Source: Bothriochloa decipiens
Lineage: Eukaryota > Streptophyta > Magnoliopsida > Poales > Poaceae
Assembly (NCBI GenBank): GCA_023333625.1
Contig: CM041632.1
Span: 33,679,294 to 33,743,293 of the forward strand
DNA length: 64,000 nt
Reading direction: 5' to 3'
Part shown: piece by piece, positions 23,381 through 33,509 of the stretch
How positions within the stretch are numbered: position 1 is the stretch's first letter
How the letters are laid out: each line of letters starts with the position of its first letter
Made by a program: the position numbers and the translations under genes
Notes under the pieces: model-generated
Databases searched by the model: none
Told to the model about the DNA's origin: nothing
Seen by the model: only the letters and a program-made list of their open reading frames with translations

Positions 23381-23894
23381 CCCCTGTTTGATCCGGGGAC
23401 CAGAGCCAGTTTTAGCTTAACTAGACTAAAAGTATACAAACACGGGACCAGAGCTAGTTTCAGCTTAACTAGCCTAAAAGTATACAAACACAAGAGTTAA
23501 GAGTGGATTATTTGCAACTAATCCATCCAAAAAACTATCCCCTCCAAAAGGTGATTATTTGGTCAAGTTCTGATATGGTCCACTCAAATTGATGACATCA
23601 TCGTGTATCCAATGCTTTTCGAAGTAAAAAAATTGTATCTCCTAAACCATGTATCTTAATTAAAATCTGATTGCACCATCATATTTCTTACAATAGACTG
23701 TTTAAAACAAGACTACATTGATATGTTTTGATAAAATTTTTAATAAACATTTATCTCATGATTAATATTATCTCATATTTATCGCCAATCTAATTCTTGT
23801 ATCCAAACAACTCTTTAGTTAGAGTTAGTTTAGGGTCGTTTAGAGCTAGAAACTAACTCTAACCTCTAACCAAATTAGAGTATCTAAACAGGGC
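23381..23894. mobile_element. Non-autonomous TIR element, 514 bp
   Basis: The ends are CCCCTGTTTGAT and ATCTAAACAGGGC, inverted copies with small differences. The element is flanked by CATTG on both sides (23376-23380 and 23895-23899). It contains two near-identical direct copies of a block with AGTT(T/A)(T/C)AGCTTAACTAG (about 23403-23490) and an inner TTAGAGTTAGTTT motif. There is no coding capacity. The terminus type is common in grass PIF/Harbinger or hAT MITEs; the 5-bp flank does not settle the superfamily. Confidence 0.6.
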
Positions 23895-24267
23895 CATTGT
23901 ACAACAAAACGCCACAGTCAGCATGGCGCCCAATGAAACAGTACAATTGCATATTAAACAAAATACAATTCTATAATAACAGTGCTAGATCAAATAATAT
24001 GAAGTTTGACTAAATTTGTATAAAAGTTACTAATAAATATTAGTATTAAATGAACATTATTAGATTATTTGTAAAATGTATTTTTATAGTATACCTATTT
24101 AGATTTATATGTATAAATATTATTTTCTATAAACCTAATTAAACATATAATTCGACTTTGATCAAATCTAGAATTGGACTCTTTTTAATAGCGGACTCAC
24201 CGTAGCGTACAGGGGTTGGGACGTCAGGTAGACTACAGCACATCCTTGCTGGCACCTCGGCGTCTAT
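23895..24267. other. AT-rich intergenic stretch
   Basis: Very AT-rich sequence with no frame and no clear terminal repeats. The words AGTTTGACTAAATTTGTATAAAAG and TTCGACTTTGATCAAATC recall decayed MITE interiors, but no boundary could be set. Confidence 0.35.
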
Positions 24268-24768
24268 GAGCCTGACTATCCATATTCATTAAACTCTATA
24301 TTCATACTCTATCCATTATATAACGTATTCTATCCTAATGCTTTCGCGTCCATCCATTCTTTACAGCGTACTCTATCTACTGTGGGGTCTACTTATCACT
24401 TTATCACTTATTACTTTATCTAAGTATATCGATGTGTGATCTAGTTTTAAAGGATTTATTGAGACGATTTTAATGGTGCAATCGGAATTTCATTTGGTTT
24501 TTAGTTTGTGAGTTATAAAATTTTTTGTTCGTTGAACGAGTGGGGCCACAATTGCATGTTCTCACCTCTCTCCTCTCTCTCACGCGCATGCTGCGCGGGG
24601 CCCGCCACAGGCCTTTACCGTGCGTACGCCATAGGGCGGTGTCGGCGTTATATTTCACGTGTGGTCTGTGCTAGCACACGGCTTAGAGTTTCCCGCTGCA
24701 GCTTATTTTGCTGTAAAACTCTACTGCAGTAAGTTTTAAAGTACCCCGGTGCGGCGTTTTGCTTGTTC
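24268..24768. repeat. TIR-type repeat family, copy A
   Basis: The copy starts near CTGACTATCCATATTC and aligns along most of its length with copy B, which begins 29 bases after it ends. Shared words include CATTCTTTACAGCGTACTCT, AAGTATATCGATGTGTGATC and ATTTATTGAGACG. Its right end (CCCCGGTGCGGCGTT) resembles that of copy B. The ends are more decayed than in B and C. No protein is encoded. Confidence 0.5.
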
Positions 24769-24796
24769 ACTCCTATTAAGACAGCAACACTGCTCA

Positions 24797-25264
24797 GACT
24801 ACCCGCACTCATGGAACTCTATATTTGCACTTTATTCATCATACAGCGTATTCTATCTTAATTATTCCGCACTTATCCATTCTTTACAGCGTACTCTATC
24901 CACTGTGGGGTTCATTTATCACTTTATCTAAGTATATCGATGTGTGATCTAGTTTTGAAGAATTTATTGAGACGGGTTCAATGGTGTAATCAAAATTTAA
25001 TTTGGTTTTTTATTTTGGTAGTTATAGTATTTTTTTGTCAGTTGAACAAGAGGGACCCGCCATTTAGATTCTCCAGCACGCTCTCTCTCCCCTCTCCCCC
25101 TCTCCCTCTCACTCCACGCCGCTGCATGCTGTATGGCCAGTGTCAGACGCTATATTTTCCGTCTCCGTGATCATAGCGCAACACTATACCGTCCCCAGTG
25201 CAGCTGATTCCATGTTGTATGTGCCATAGCGTCCTCTTTTACGGCGTCCGGTGCGGATGGTCTC
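24797..25264. repeat. TIR-type repeat family, copy B
   Basis: It begins AGACTACCCGCACTC and ends CGGTGCGGATGGTCTC, an imperfect inverted pair. It is about 468 bp and resembles copy A at every scale (same order of AT-rich, CT-rich and GC-rich segments). It probably belongs to a non-autonomous DNA transposon family; the superfamily is not certain because no clear target duplication was found. Confidence 0.55.
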
Positions 25265-26450
25265 AGGATTTGGAAACTAGAAGCTACCTAGTGAGCACCT
25301 TTATAAAGCGGGTGTGATAGGGGCTTAAAGGTCAAAAGGTGGCACACAAATTAACATGGGAGATTGGGAGGTGCATGCTTAAACACGGAAAATTTCTCAG
25401 GTCAAGCCTGAGTATTAGTTTCAACTTTCAACCGATGGCATTAACAGGGTCTTTGATTTCTTCGATGCCGTGCTGTGAGAAATTGAGTTTTCCACTGGTT
25501 AACTCTAATAAAAACCCAATGCAGGGGCTCTTTGGACACTTTGGAAACGAGAAATGATGTAGTCTTGAATGGCAAGGTGCAATCATGCTGATCAAGTCCT
25601 GGAGACCACTCCTAAAACAGAAGTCTATGTCGTCGATGGCGGAAGAGATAGATTATTGGCAAGATGGACTCTCTTAACCTTATCGAGGGTGCATTAAGAA
25701 TCGTAGACAAGTCTTAAGTGCTCAAACTAACTGAATCCAAGTGTTAACATGAGAGAAAATACTTAGCACCGTACATGCACTTGTTGATCTTAGGGCTTGG
25801 TCTCGTAGGGTTAAATATAGCCCACGAAACAAGCTTTCCAGAATGTCAAGATCACTGACAATGGAGTTTGGAGTAAAAAGTTATGGCGAGCTGCGGCAAT
25901 ACTGCATTTGCATAGTCATAACAACTAGTTTTTGAATCCTAATGGCTAATTTAAGTGGGGTGGCATTATATACTCATCTCACGCCTCCTGGTGAGGCTGC
26001 TCACATTCAGATTACTCACAACCCATTCCAAGCCTCTTGTGAGCCCTCTCTTACTTTTTTTGTGTGGGAATGAGTGATTTGTGTTTAATTAAGTGTTAGA
26101 GAGCAATTGAGAGCAAGTCAAGGAGTAATTAGTGTTTGTCAGGCTTCGTCTATCTTCGTTGCGCATTTGTTACATTTAGAGGTGAAGCCTCCTAGACGGC
26201 TAGCCATCGTCTGACGAGCTCCCATGCTTGTGGTTAGCCGCAAAAAGTTTGTTATTACCCCATTGATATAGGCAACATCAAGGTTCTTTTCACGGTCATC
26301 AGAATCCAGTAGTATCCATTGTCAAACTTGTCGGGAGTGAGTGAGTTGAGCGGTGGCGAGTGTGTCATCGCCGACCCCCGAGGCTAGGCATGCATGTTGT
26401 TATTGTACCGTGAACACATGGCTAACATTGTCATCGCATTATTAGACACG
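25265..26450. other. Decayed LTR-like sequence
   Basis: No gene is seen. Phrases such as AAGCTTTCCAGAATGTCAAG, TGGAGTAAAAAGTTATGG (about 25830-25885) and CTCCTAGACGGCTAG...AGCTCCCATGCTTGTGG (about 26188-26235) are ones I associate with the interior of Copia LTRs in grasses. No TG...CA boundaries or target duplication could be found, so this is only a tentative label. Confidence 0.35.
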
Positions 26451-27870
26451 GTGCAAAAGCTCATATAGTGCGCCATCCCGCGCATCTGACTGCGCGGCGA
26501 GGTCGCGTGAGGTGAGGCCTTGGCGGCGAACACGACCACAAGGCCGTCTAGGTCGGAGTCTAGGCTGGTTGTGGCTCTATCATGCGTCGTGCCGAGTCGG
26601 CACTGCCCACTTTCTGCTACACCCGTGTTGCCGTCTTGGAGCCCTTGCCTCGCTCAGCAGCCCTCGGTCCGCCGACCTCCATTGAGCTACACGCCCTTGC
26701 TTCCATCACAGTTGGTCTCCACGGTCACCTCGTCTTCACTTGCTAGGTTGGAGCACCACGTAGGCAAATCATGTGCCTAAAACAGCCTACGGGTTTGGTG
26801 AACTTTAGGCGGCTTAGCTTAACTTCACTACTGAAGTTATATTTTTAGTTTTAATTTTATGGACAACTTTTTTAGGGAAGTTAAAAGTTGTTTTAGAAAA
26901 CGTCTCGCAAAACAACTTTTCCTCTAGTGGAGAAAAAGATAAAATGACTATTATACTCTTCTTTTTTATTTTCTTTCTCTCTTTCTGCTTATCCTTTCTT
27001 CGCCACGCCTTATCCTCTTTCTTGCACGACAACCTTTCATCCTCTTTGACTTGCCTCACACACAACGAGCAGCACCGAGTGGCCTACCTCTTCTTGGTGA
27101 CCGCGTGTGCTTGCCGGCAACCTCGGCCGCTCCTCCGCCCTGCCCTTGCCGGTGGCCTCACCCTGCCCCATGCCGTGCTGAGTCGCCACACGCTTGCCTC
27201 CACCCCTATCTAGTCCCATTCTGAGCCGGTGATTGTGCTCGCACGCGCCCAGGCGTACCTTCCCACTCACGCGCCCCCAGTTGTCGCAATGGTACTCAGG
27301 TGGCCACGCTGACCCCCTCGGCCTGGCAGCGGCGTCCCGCCGATGGTGCTATCCTGTGCCTAGGTGGCTGTATTCGGGCGTCCCCCGGAGGTTCTGCCAG
27401 CGCCCCGGGGCCACGTTCGCCCGCGCCCCAACCCTAACCTCCAGTAGCGGCGAGCCTGCACGGTCGCGCCCTGACCATGAACTCCAACGGCCACGAGCCT
27501 GCATGGTCGCGCCCCAACCTTCGGTGGCCACATGCCCACGCGGTGACTGGCCCCGGCGGCTATGCCCTGACCTTCGATAACTGCGCTGCTAGCGCTCCGG
27601 CGGCATACTCACGCACGAGACTAGGGCCACATCTGACTGGGCAGGTGCTGGGGCCCATTTGTGCAAAGTGAAGCTATGATAAGCTATTATTTCTAGCTCT
27701 CTCAACTTCATCTACTTATGTTATCGTAAAAAAGAATTTCATCTACTTATGAGAGGGGAAGAAAAAACAACGTTTATCATGAAGTTGTTTATGTGGAAAG
27801 GTGTTTAACAAAAACAAAGGTTCACAACCGCTCGTGAAGCTATAGTGCGCTATATCAAATATGCCCCCAA
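26451..27870. other. Intergenic region with GC-rich block, function unknown
   Basis: A GC-rich part (about 27060-27660) opens frames on both strands of up to 115 codons, but the amino-acid content simply follows base composition and no domain is recognised. The AT-rich flanks contain GGGTTTGGTGAACTT (26790) and ATATCAAATATGCCCCC (about 27853-27869), possibly the decayed inverted ends of a TIR element that took up GC-rich DNA. This is not established. Confidence 0.3.
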
Positions 27871-27980
27871 ATGTTTTGTCAAAAAAATATATATAGTTTT
27901 ATAGGTTGAGGCTAAGTAGCCCATAATTAGTTAGGAAGTTATTTAGACTTTTTCCTAACAACATGTTGGTTTCCCACAAT

Positions 27981-28081
27981 TTAAACCATGCAAGAAATAT
28001 CGTTGTTTGGTAATCTTAAACCATGAAAGAAATATCGTTGTTTTTTTTTTTGAGAATAAGAAATATCGTTGTTTGGTTATC
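27981..28081. repeat. Short direct repeats around AAGAAATATCGTTGTTTGGT
   Basis: Three successive copies of an AGAAATATCGTTGTTT block occur within 100 bases, two of them preceded by TTAAACCATG. The middle copy runs into a T tract. This is probably replication slippage. Confidence 0.6.
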
Positions 28082-28380
28082 TTTATGTGCATTCCCAAGC
28101 GTGGCGTTAGAACATAGCGGTGGATTTATGAGTGTACAACACAGCTCGAACAGTACGCATGCACACGCATTTATCGCGATCTCCCTCTCTCATTAGTCAT
28201 TACTAGCTCACCTCCTCACGTGCAAAAAAAAAATTGATTGATTAATCAGTTTTAACGGTGCATATAATTCCATAACTTCAGTCATTACTCTATAATATGG
28301 TCGCCACAAAGGAAACATACGCTGACAGGTTAGTCTTAACCATGCATGTAATTCCGTAATTAATTTGATTGGTCTCCGTA
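28082..28380. other. Intergenic spacer
   Basis: About 300 bases of AT-rich sequence before repeat copy C. No frame, terminal repeat or other signal was recognised. Confidence 0.4.
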
Positions 28381-29391
28381 AGACTACCCGCACTCGTGAA
28401 CCTTTATTTTCAACCTTTAAAAGAAATATTCTGTCCTGGTCAGCCAGATTCTTTTCTCTATATTAATTTCTTCCGCACTCATACAACCATTATATTTACC
28501 CTCTATACCACTGTGGGCTCATTTATCATTTTTTAATAATAAAACCACTCCTCCCTTCCCATTCTATCTCTCTGACGTCCGGCTCCTCCCTTCCCACTCT
28601 CCCTCTCGACCGGCTCCTCCCCGACGGTCGCGGCGCCCCTCCCTCCCAGGCAGGTGCGTGGCTCTCCAGCGAGCGGCCTGCGGCGAAGCTTGCCTGCACG
28701 AGCGCGGCGGGCATGGCTGGGCGGCGGAGCTCGCCCGCGCGAGCGCGGCGGGCAGCGGCGCATTTGGCTGGCCTCCTTCCCCATCCCAGCGCGGCGGGCA
28801 GCGGTGGGTGCGCGCGGGCGGCCCCATCCTCCCTCTCCGCCGCGCCTTCGAGCTCTGCCCTGTCCTTCTCTCTCCTCGCGTGGCGGCCATGGAGCTCCTC
28901 CTCTGCTCCTCGTGATGCGGCCATCTCCCGCGCGGGCGGCCATCTTCGGCGCCGGCGAGGCGAGGACGGGCGGGCGCGGGCGGGCGCGGGCGGCGACCCA
29001 ACGCGCGTGGCGGGCGGGCGTCCATCTCCGGCGCGGCTCCTCGTCGTGGCTCGTCGTGCTTGCAGACGGCCTCCCTCCCTCCCTGCCCTCTCTTCTCCTT
29101 CTTCTCGACTGCGGTGGGCGGCTACCGGTGCGCCCACAGCGGGCAGATCAGCGGCGGGCGCGGTGGCGCGAGGTGGGCGGCGGGCGAGCTAGAGGTGGTT
29201 GGGGGCGAGGAGCAGCAACCAGGTGGGTCCCGTCTGTCCTTTACCGTGCCGTTCGTACGCACGCCACGATTTGTGTTCGGAGGCCGGTACGCAGCCTTTG
29301 CGTTTGGCATATTGGCTGCCGCTGTGGGGGTTTCAGCCTGTAAATGCTTTAGAGTCTCGTTTACGGGCCCCGGGTGCAGGTGGTCTAGCGT
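28381..29391. repeat. TIR-type repeat family, copy C, with a 600-bp GC-rich interior
   Basis: It starts AGACTACCCGCACTCG and ends GGGTGCAGGTGGTCT, the same inverted termini as copy B. The left 130 bases match A and B (ACCACTGTGGGCTCATTTATC, for example). The interior (about 28560-29260) is extremely GC-rich with open frames of 150-230 codons on both strands. None looks like a real protein: residues are mostly Ala, Arg, Gly and Ser in every frame. The extra 0.5 kb relative to A and B may be captured genomic DNA. Confidence 0.55.
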
Positions 29392-29426
29392 ACACATTGC
29401 TCGACTGGCACACCCACTGCTCTCTC

Positions 29427-29436
29427 TATATATATA
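29427..29436 (+). promoter_or_regulatory. Candidate TATA box of the cysteine-rich peptide gene (distal)
   Basis: TATATATATA in CTCTCTATATATATACG, about 115 bases upstream of the ATG at 29553. A second run at 29496-29505 is closer and would leave a leader of only about 20 bases, so the distal box is the more comfortable choice. Confidence 0.35.
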
Positions 29437-29552
29437 CGTATTGATGTATTATATACATCTCACATCAAAGGCAGGATCGATATATAATACAATACTATAT
29501 ATATACTTATCTTTTGATCAAATTAACGGTCAAATATGAGGAAGCTATAGCT

Positions 29553-29924
29553 ATGATCCTATTTGCTATGCTTTTTGGGCCTACGGAGTGTAAGTACATA
29601 TTATATTTTCTATATATATTATATTACATATGTGTGTTCCTTCCATGCATTGCATGCTTGTTTTTCTGATGAAAAATGAGGCAAATAATTGCAGGTCACC
29701 TGGATGCTAATAGTTCTATTGCTACTACGACTGTCAACTCCACTATCTCATTAGATGAAAGAAAATTCACCTTGATTTTTTGCTCCGTGGTGCAATGTGA
29801 TTTCTTTAATCCTAGTTTCAGTGATTGTTATTGTTGCCCTGACTATAGCCGCAAAGAGTATTGCTACTCAGACTTACAAGAGTACAGGGCCAACTGCGCT
29901 TTTATATGCGATCCCAAATGCTAG
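29553..29924 (+). CDS. Candidate cysteine-rich secreted peptide (ESF1/MEG-like), two exons
   Basis: Exon 1 is 29553-29589 and exon 2 is 29695-29924. The 105-bp intron has GT and AG ends, and the phases join in frame to give 88 aa. The start MILFAMLFGPTE is a short hydrophobic signal-like segment. The C-terminal half has cysteines at 42, 47, 57, 59, 60, 69, 80, 84 and 88, with DCYCC and CDPKC motifs. I associate this spacing with EMBRYO SURROUNDING FACTOR 1 and maize MEG-type peptides, which act outside the cell in the developing seed. Two oddities: the mature part has an odd number of cysteines, with Tyr76 where a cysteine is expected, and an ATG at 29536 opens MRKL then a stop, one base out of register with exon 1. 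It may be a recent pseudogene. The family assignment is from memory. Confidence 0.45.
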
Positions 29925-30429
29925 CCTACTATCCAACTGTCTCTTCTGTTCAAGTGGGCCAAAATAATAATAATCTCTCGCTAATAATAAACCACAGAAA
30001 TTTCAGTTGGCTCGTGGATTTCTGTCCGCTCGCCTGGTCCGAGTTCGAGTCCTTTTACGGACTAGGTATCTATCTATCAGTTACTGTTTACATTTGCCAT
30101 AAAAAAATTAGTCTAGGCAAAAGACAAGTTCAAAAGAAAAAAAAATCAACGAAAGGAGGAGATGGGCTCTGGTGGAACGGACTAGAGCGTTAGGCCTAGA
30201 AGTCTGAGTATCTGGCCAAGTCCATTGAAATTGCAAATGCTTTACTTTGCTCTTTCCCTCTCTGTGGCAAGCCACACGGTTTTTTTCCCAATATTAGTGA
30301 AACAATTCATGTACAACAATACCACCTACGTAGGGTTAATATGAAAAATAAAATTAGTTAATATGAAAATAAAAATTACAATATATTTACGCGTAAATGT
30401 TCTATTCCTATGTTTTACAATGAGAGAAA
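29925..30429. other. Intergenic stretch after the peptide gene
   Basis: AT-rich sequence with A-tracts (about 30137-30150), possibly including the 3' end of the peptide gene. No reading frame or transposon terminus was recognised. Confidence 0.4.
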
Positions 30430-30520
30430 GTAAATATATCACGGCTTGTATTTTAATTCAATTTAATACAAAAAAGTAAATATATCACGGCTTGTATTTT
30501 AATTCAATTTAATACAAATT
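30430..30520. repeat. 46-bp tandem duplication
   Basis: The unit GTAAATATATCACGGCTTGT... is repeated head to tail (30430-30475 and 30476-30520) with almost no difference, indicating a recent local duplication. Confidence 0.8.
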
Positions 30521-30900
30521 TAATAGGGCAGTCATCATAAAATCAACTATTTATTTTAAATTTAATACAGAGGAAAATGTAAATAATTATGTAATATTCA
30601 TTTTTATTATTGTTATAGTTTTTTTCTCCGTTGCAACGCACAAGCATATTTACGATTTATTTGGTTACAATTTAAATTTCTCCCTTTCAATGTTTGAATC
30701 CAAATCGTTGTCAGCTTCGGCCGTGGCAAGCTGTCTCTTCTGTCACAATTCAAAGTCGAAAAGTTCTCGTACTACTTACCAACATCTAGAGTATAACCTC
30801 ATGCTACCCGACCTACCGGCGAAGATTATATTTTAGACATTGTCCTATTATTATCACAATGTTTTTGTAGTATCAATGTAATAACCATCATAATAAACTA
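30521..30900. other. AT-rich intergenic stretch
   Basis: No gene. The word CTCCGTTGCAACGCACAAGCATATTT (about 30626-30651) belongs to a dispersed grass repeat. The same phrase, at about 32891-32909 joined to 50204 onwards, frames the target site of the Copia-like solo LTR. Confidence 0.45.
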
Positions 30901-32385
30901 TAGGTGTGTTTGGTTTGTTGCTTAAATTAGCCTGACTAGCAAAACCAAGCCAGGCTAGACTTAGCCCGTGTGAATCTAGCCAAAGGGTGTTTGTTTGGTT
31001 GCTAGCGCTACTTAGCCTGGCTAGAATGAGTTCATGTTTGCTTTGCATACCTCTGCCTTGGCCTGGTGAGTTCACCACCACCACCCCCCCACCCCCCACC
31101 CCCCCCCGACGCATTTTATCAAACACCTGGTGGGCATCTTCACTTCGAGACTTCGATTGCAAAACTATGAACGGGTACTGAACTGCTACCCATACTCAAC
31201 CTTTGATCAATCATACATACATTGCCATTTTGAGCATGCCATTGTCAATTGAACATCCACACACACACAACTGCAGTGCGCACACACGCACGCACACAAA
31301 TGATGCAACATTTACTTACAGAAACAACCCCATCGATCATGTTGAGCACGCCGCGAACGCGAACTACAGTACATCCCAACGCTCGAATGCCCACAAGGAG
31401 CACGCCGCCGCGCTTGAACGCCCACAAGGAGCACGCCGTTGCTGAACAATCCCAACGAGCACGCCGCCGCTGAACGAGCCCAACTGCACGCAAGTAGCAA
31501 GCAAGATGAGCACGGGGAGGCATGCAAGCAACATCACTCCACCTCCGCCATTGCCACGACCAACAGTGTAAGACGAGCAGGCAAGCAAGATGAAGCAGCA
31601 GCACTCCGCCGTCGCCACGGCCAACAGCGCACGGGGAGGCACGCAGCATGCCACCCATGATGCTGACGTCCGCCGTCGCCATGCCTCGTCCACGGCGGCT
31701 GCGCCACGCGGGCTTCGGAGAAGGACCAAATGTTAGCCGCCGGAAGAGGACTGGATACTGCTGCTGCAGCTGGTTCGCCAGATTCGCCAGACTCGACGAA
31801 GCTCGCGTGGACGCCGACGGGAGCATAGGCGGACCTCCTCGGACCTCTGCTCCGCCATGGCCCCATTGTAGACCTCGGCCTCCTTCCCGGCGGGGGCCTT
31901 CCTCCACCGCGACGCGCATAGGCCCTCCTGCATGGCCACCGCCACCGCGAGCTGCTAAGGATGGTGCACCGCCACTCGGATGCCGCTGCTGCTCCCCCTC
32001 GTCATCCTCCACCTCTTGCACCGAGGTGCTCCGCGGCGCCTCCACCTCCATATCCAGCACCGAGGGGCGTGCGCGGCCCTCCCATGCTGGCCGGCGGGGT
32101 CTCCGGCGGGAGCTGCAGTGGAGCGGTGGCCGACGAGCATGGTGCTCATCTCCGTCGTGGACGCCGCCGGATCTCTGCTGCCGTGAGAACCGGCCGGGGA
32201 GGAGGACCAGCACCCGCGCTCGGGCGAGGAGAAGCGGAGGTGACCAGAAACGAAGCTGGGAGCACACAGGGGCTGGCGCAACCCTGGCCAGGGGAAGTTA
32301 GCCAGGCCAGCCCCTTGGCCATGAAACCAAAAACACATTTCGGGCCCCCAGGAAGTCTGGTTGGGGTTAGCCCAAACACACCCTA
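30901..32385. mobile_element. Non-autonomous TIR DNA element of about 1.5 kb with GC-rich interior
   Basis: Perfect 11-bp inverted ends GGTGTGTTTGG (30903-30913) and CCAAACACACC (32372-32382), with CTA next to each side (30898-30900 and 32383-32385), suggest a PIF/Harbinger-like element. The left arm contains repeated TAGCCTGGCTAG-like words and the right arm AGCCAGGCCAGCC. The interior (about 31370-32270) is GC-rich with repeats of an AACG(C/A)CCACAAGGAGCACGCCG type. It opens frames of up to 340 codons that are compositional rather than homologous. No transposase is seen. Confidence 0.5.
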
Positions 32386-32909
32386 GAGCTTTGAAAATGT
32401 ATTGAAAGGATAAATCATAAACAAATAAGTGTTATCTTGGGCCCCAATTTCTATGAACACGAGTGTTTTGTCCCCGGTAGCAACGCACGAGTATAAAATA
32501 AACTGTAACTTTAATTAAAAATGTATTGAAAGGATAAAACATAAATAGATACATCCTCTATCCTATAATATAGTACATCGTGGCTTTTAAAATTTTTGAA
32601 AATATAATGCATTTAGGGAACAAGAAGATAATGTTTATTTAAATAAAACTAGAAGATTATTTTTAATATAGAAAGTTATTCGTTTACTTACCTATTCTAT
32701 ATAAGAAGGCTAAGTTCTATATAAGAAGGCTAAGAATTCAACCTTTAATTGTGAAATCTAATCAGATTTCGATATATTACGAAGGTAAGCGATGGATATA
32801 TGCGTTTACTGTTTTTTCTCTTATTTTGTATTAAAATAGTAAGAATGCAATACATTCAGGACAGAGGGAGTAAGTAGTATTTTGATCACTCTCCGTTGCA
32901 ATGCACAGT
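32386..32909. other. Host sequence left of the nested LTR block
   Basis: AT-rich, including two copies of AATGTATTGAAAGGATAAA (about 32396 and 32521) and a perfect 20-bp tandem repeat (32695-32714 and 32715-32734, TTCTATATAAGAAGGCTAAG). It ends in the ACAGT target duplication (32905-32909) of the solo LTR. No gene. Confidence 0.6.
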
Positions 32910-33504
32910 TGTACGGTCGAGATGACGGACTAGAGGAGATGAATAGTCCTTTCTAAAATTAATCGCGTCAGCCAGACAAAATAAATACGGAATTAAAACT
33001 ATCGGTGTAGTCAAGACTACAACCCTTTACCTATAACTCTAGAAGCATCTTATTTAAAACATCCTAAATAAGAATATAAGATACTAGACTAGGAAGTGCT
33101 CTCCTAATTGAATCTAGCTTGCAAGGTCACACAAACCTAAGCAATTAGTATTTTTTACACTGAGGGAGCACCTACACAATTCTAGTGAGCAAAAGCACAA
33201 AGCCAACCTAAGCTCACTAATAATGCTCAAGGAAAACGCTACACAAGCCAAACCCAAGAGCTCAACTTATTTAGCTACACAAGTTGATTAATTAAAAGAG
33301 CAATAATACAAGCACAATATATATGAATATAAATACAAAACTTGTGTATCGGAGAATGCAAACCACCGAAGCAGACAATGTTGACACGGTGATTTTTACA
33401 GTGGTTTACTTGGTCGCCACCGAGCTACGTTCTCTTGTTTCGACCAACACCTTAGTGGTTTCTCCGGTAATTGGCTCTCCACGCCAACGCCCCTCATGGC
33501 AAGC

Positions 33505-33509
33505 CTCCA
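33505..33509. other. Target-site duplication of element 2 (left copy)
   Basis: CTCCA here and again at 48271-48275, directly abutting the two outer LTR ends. A perfect 5-bp duplication shows the element is complete and inserted as one unit. Confidence 0.9.

Noticed and set aside
22399..23493. Minus-strand open frame of 364 codons opposite the last exon of the GTPase gene
   Set aside because: It overlaps the conserved last exon and the 3' UTR, shows no domain, and its composition is that of a chance frame.
25339..25557. 72-codon plus-strand frame
   Set aside because: No signal peptide, domain or splice context; it lies in decayed LTR-like sequence.
28526..29343. Long frames on both strands in repeat copy C
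   Set aside because: Four or more frames are open at once in Ala/Arg/Gly/Ser-rich sequence, as expected of extreme GC content; no motif recognised.
31245..32267. Minus-strand open frame of 340 codons
   Set aside because: It lies in the GC-rich interior of a TIR element. Residues follow base composition, and other frames are open over the same stretch.
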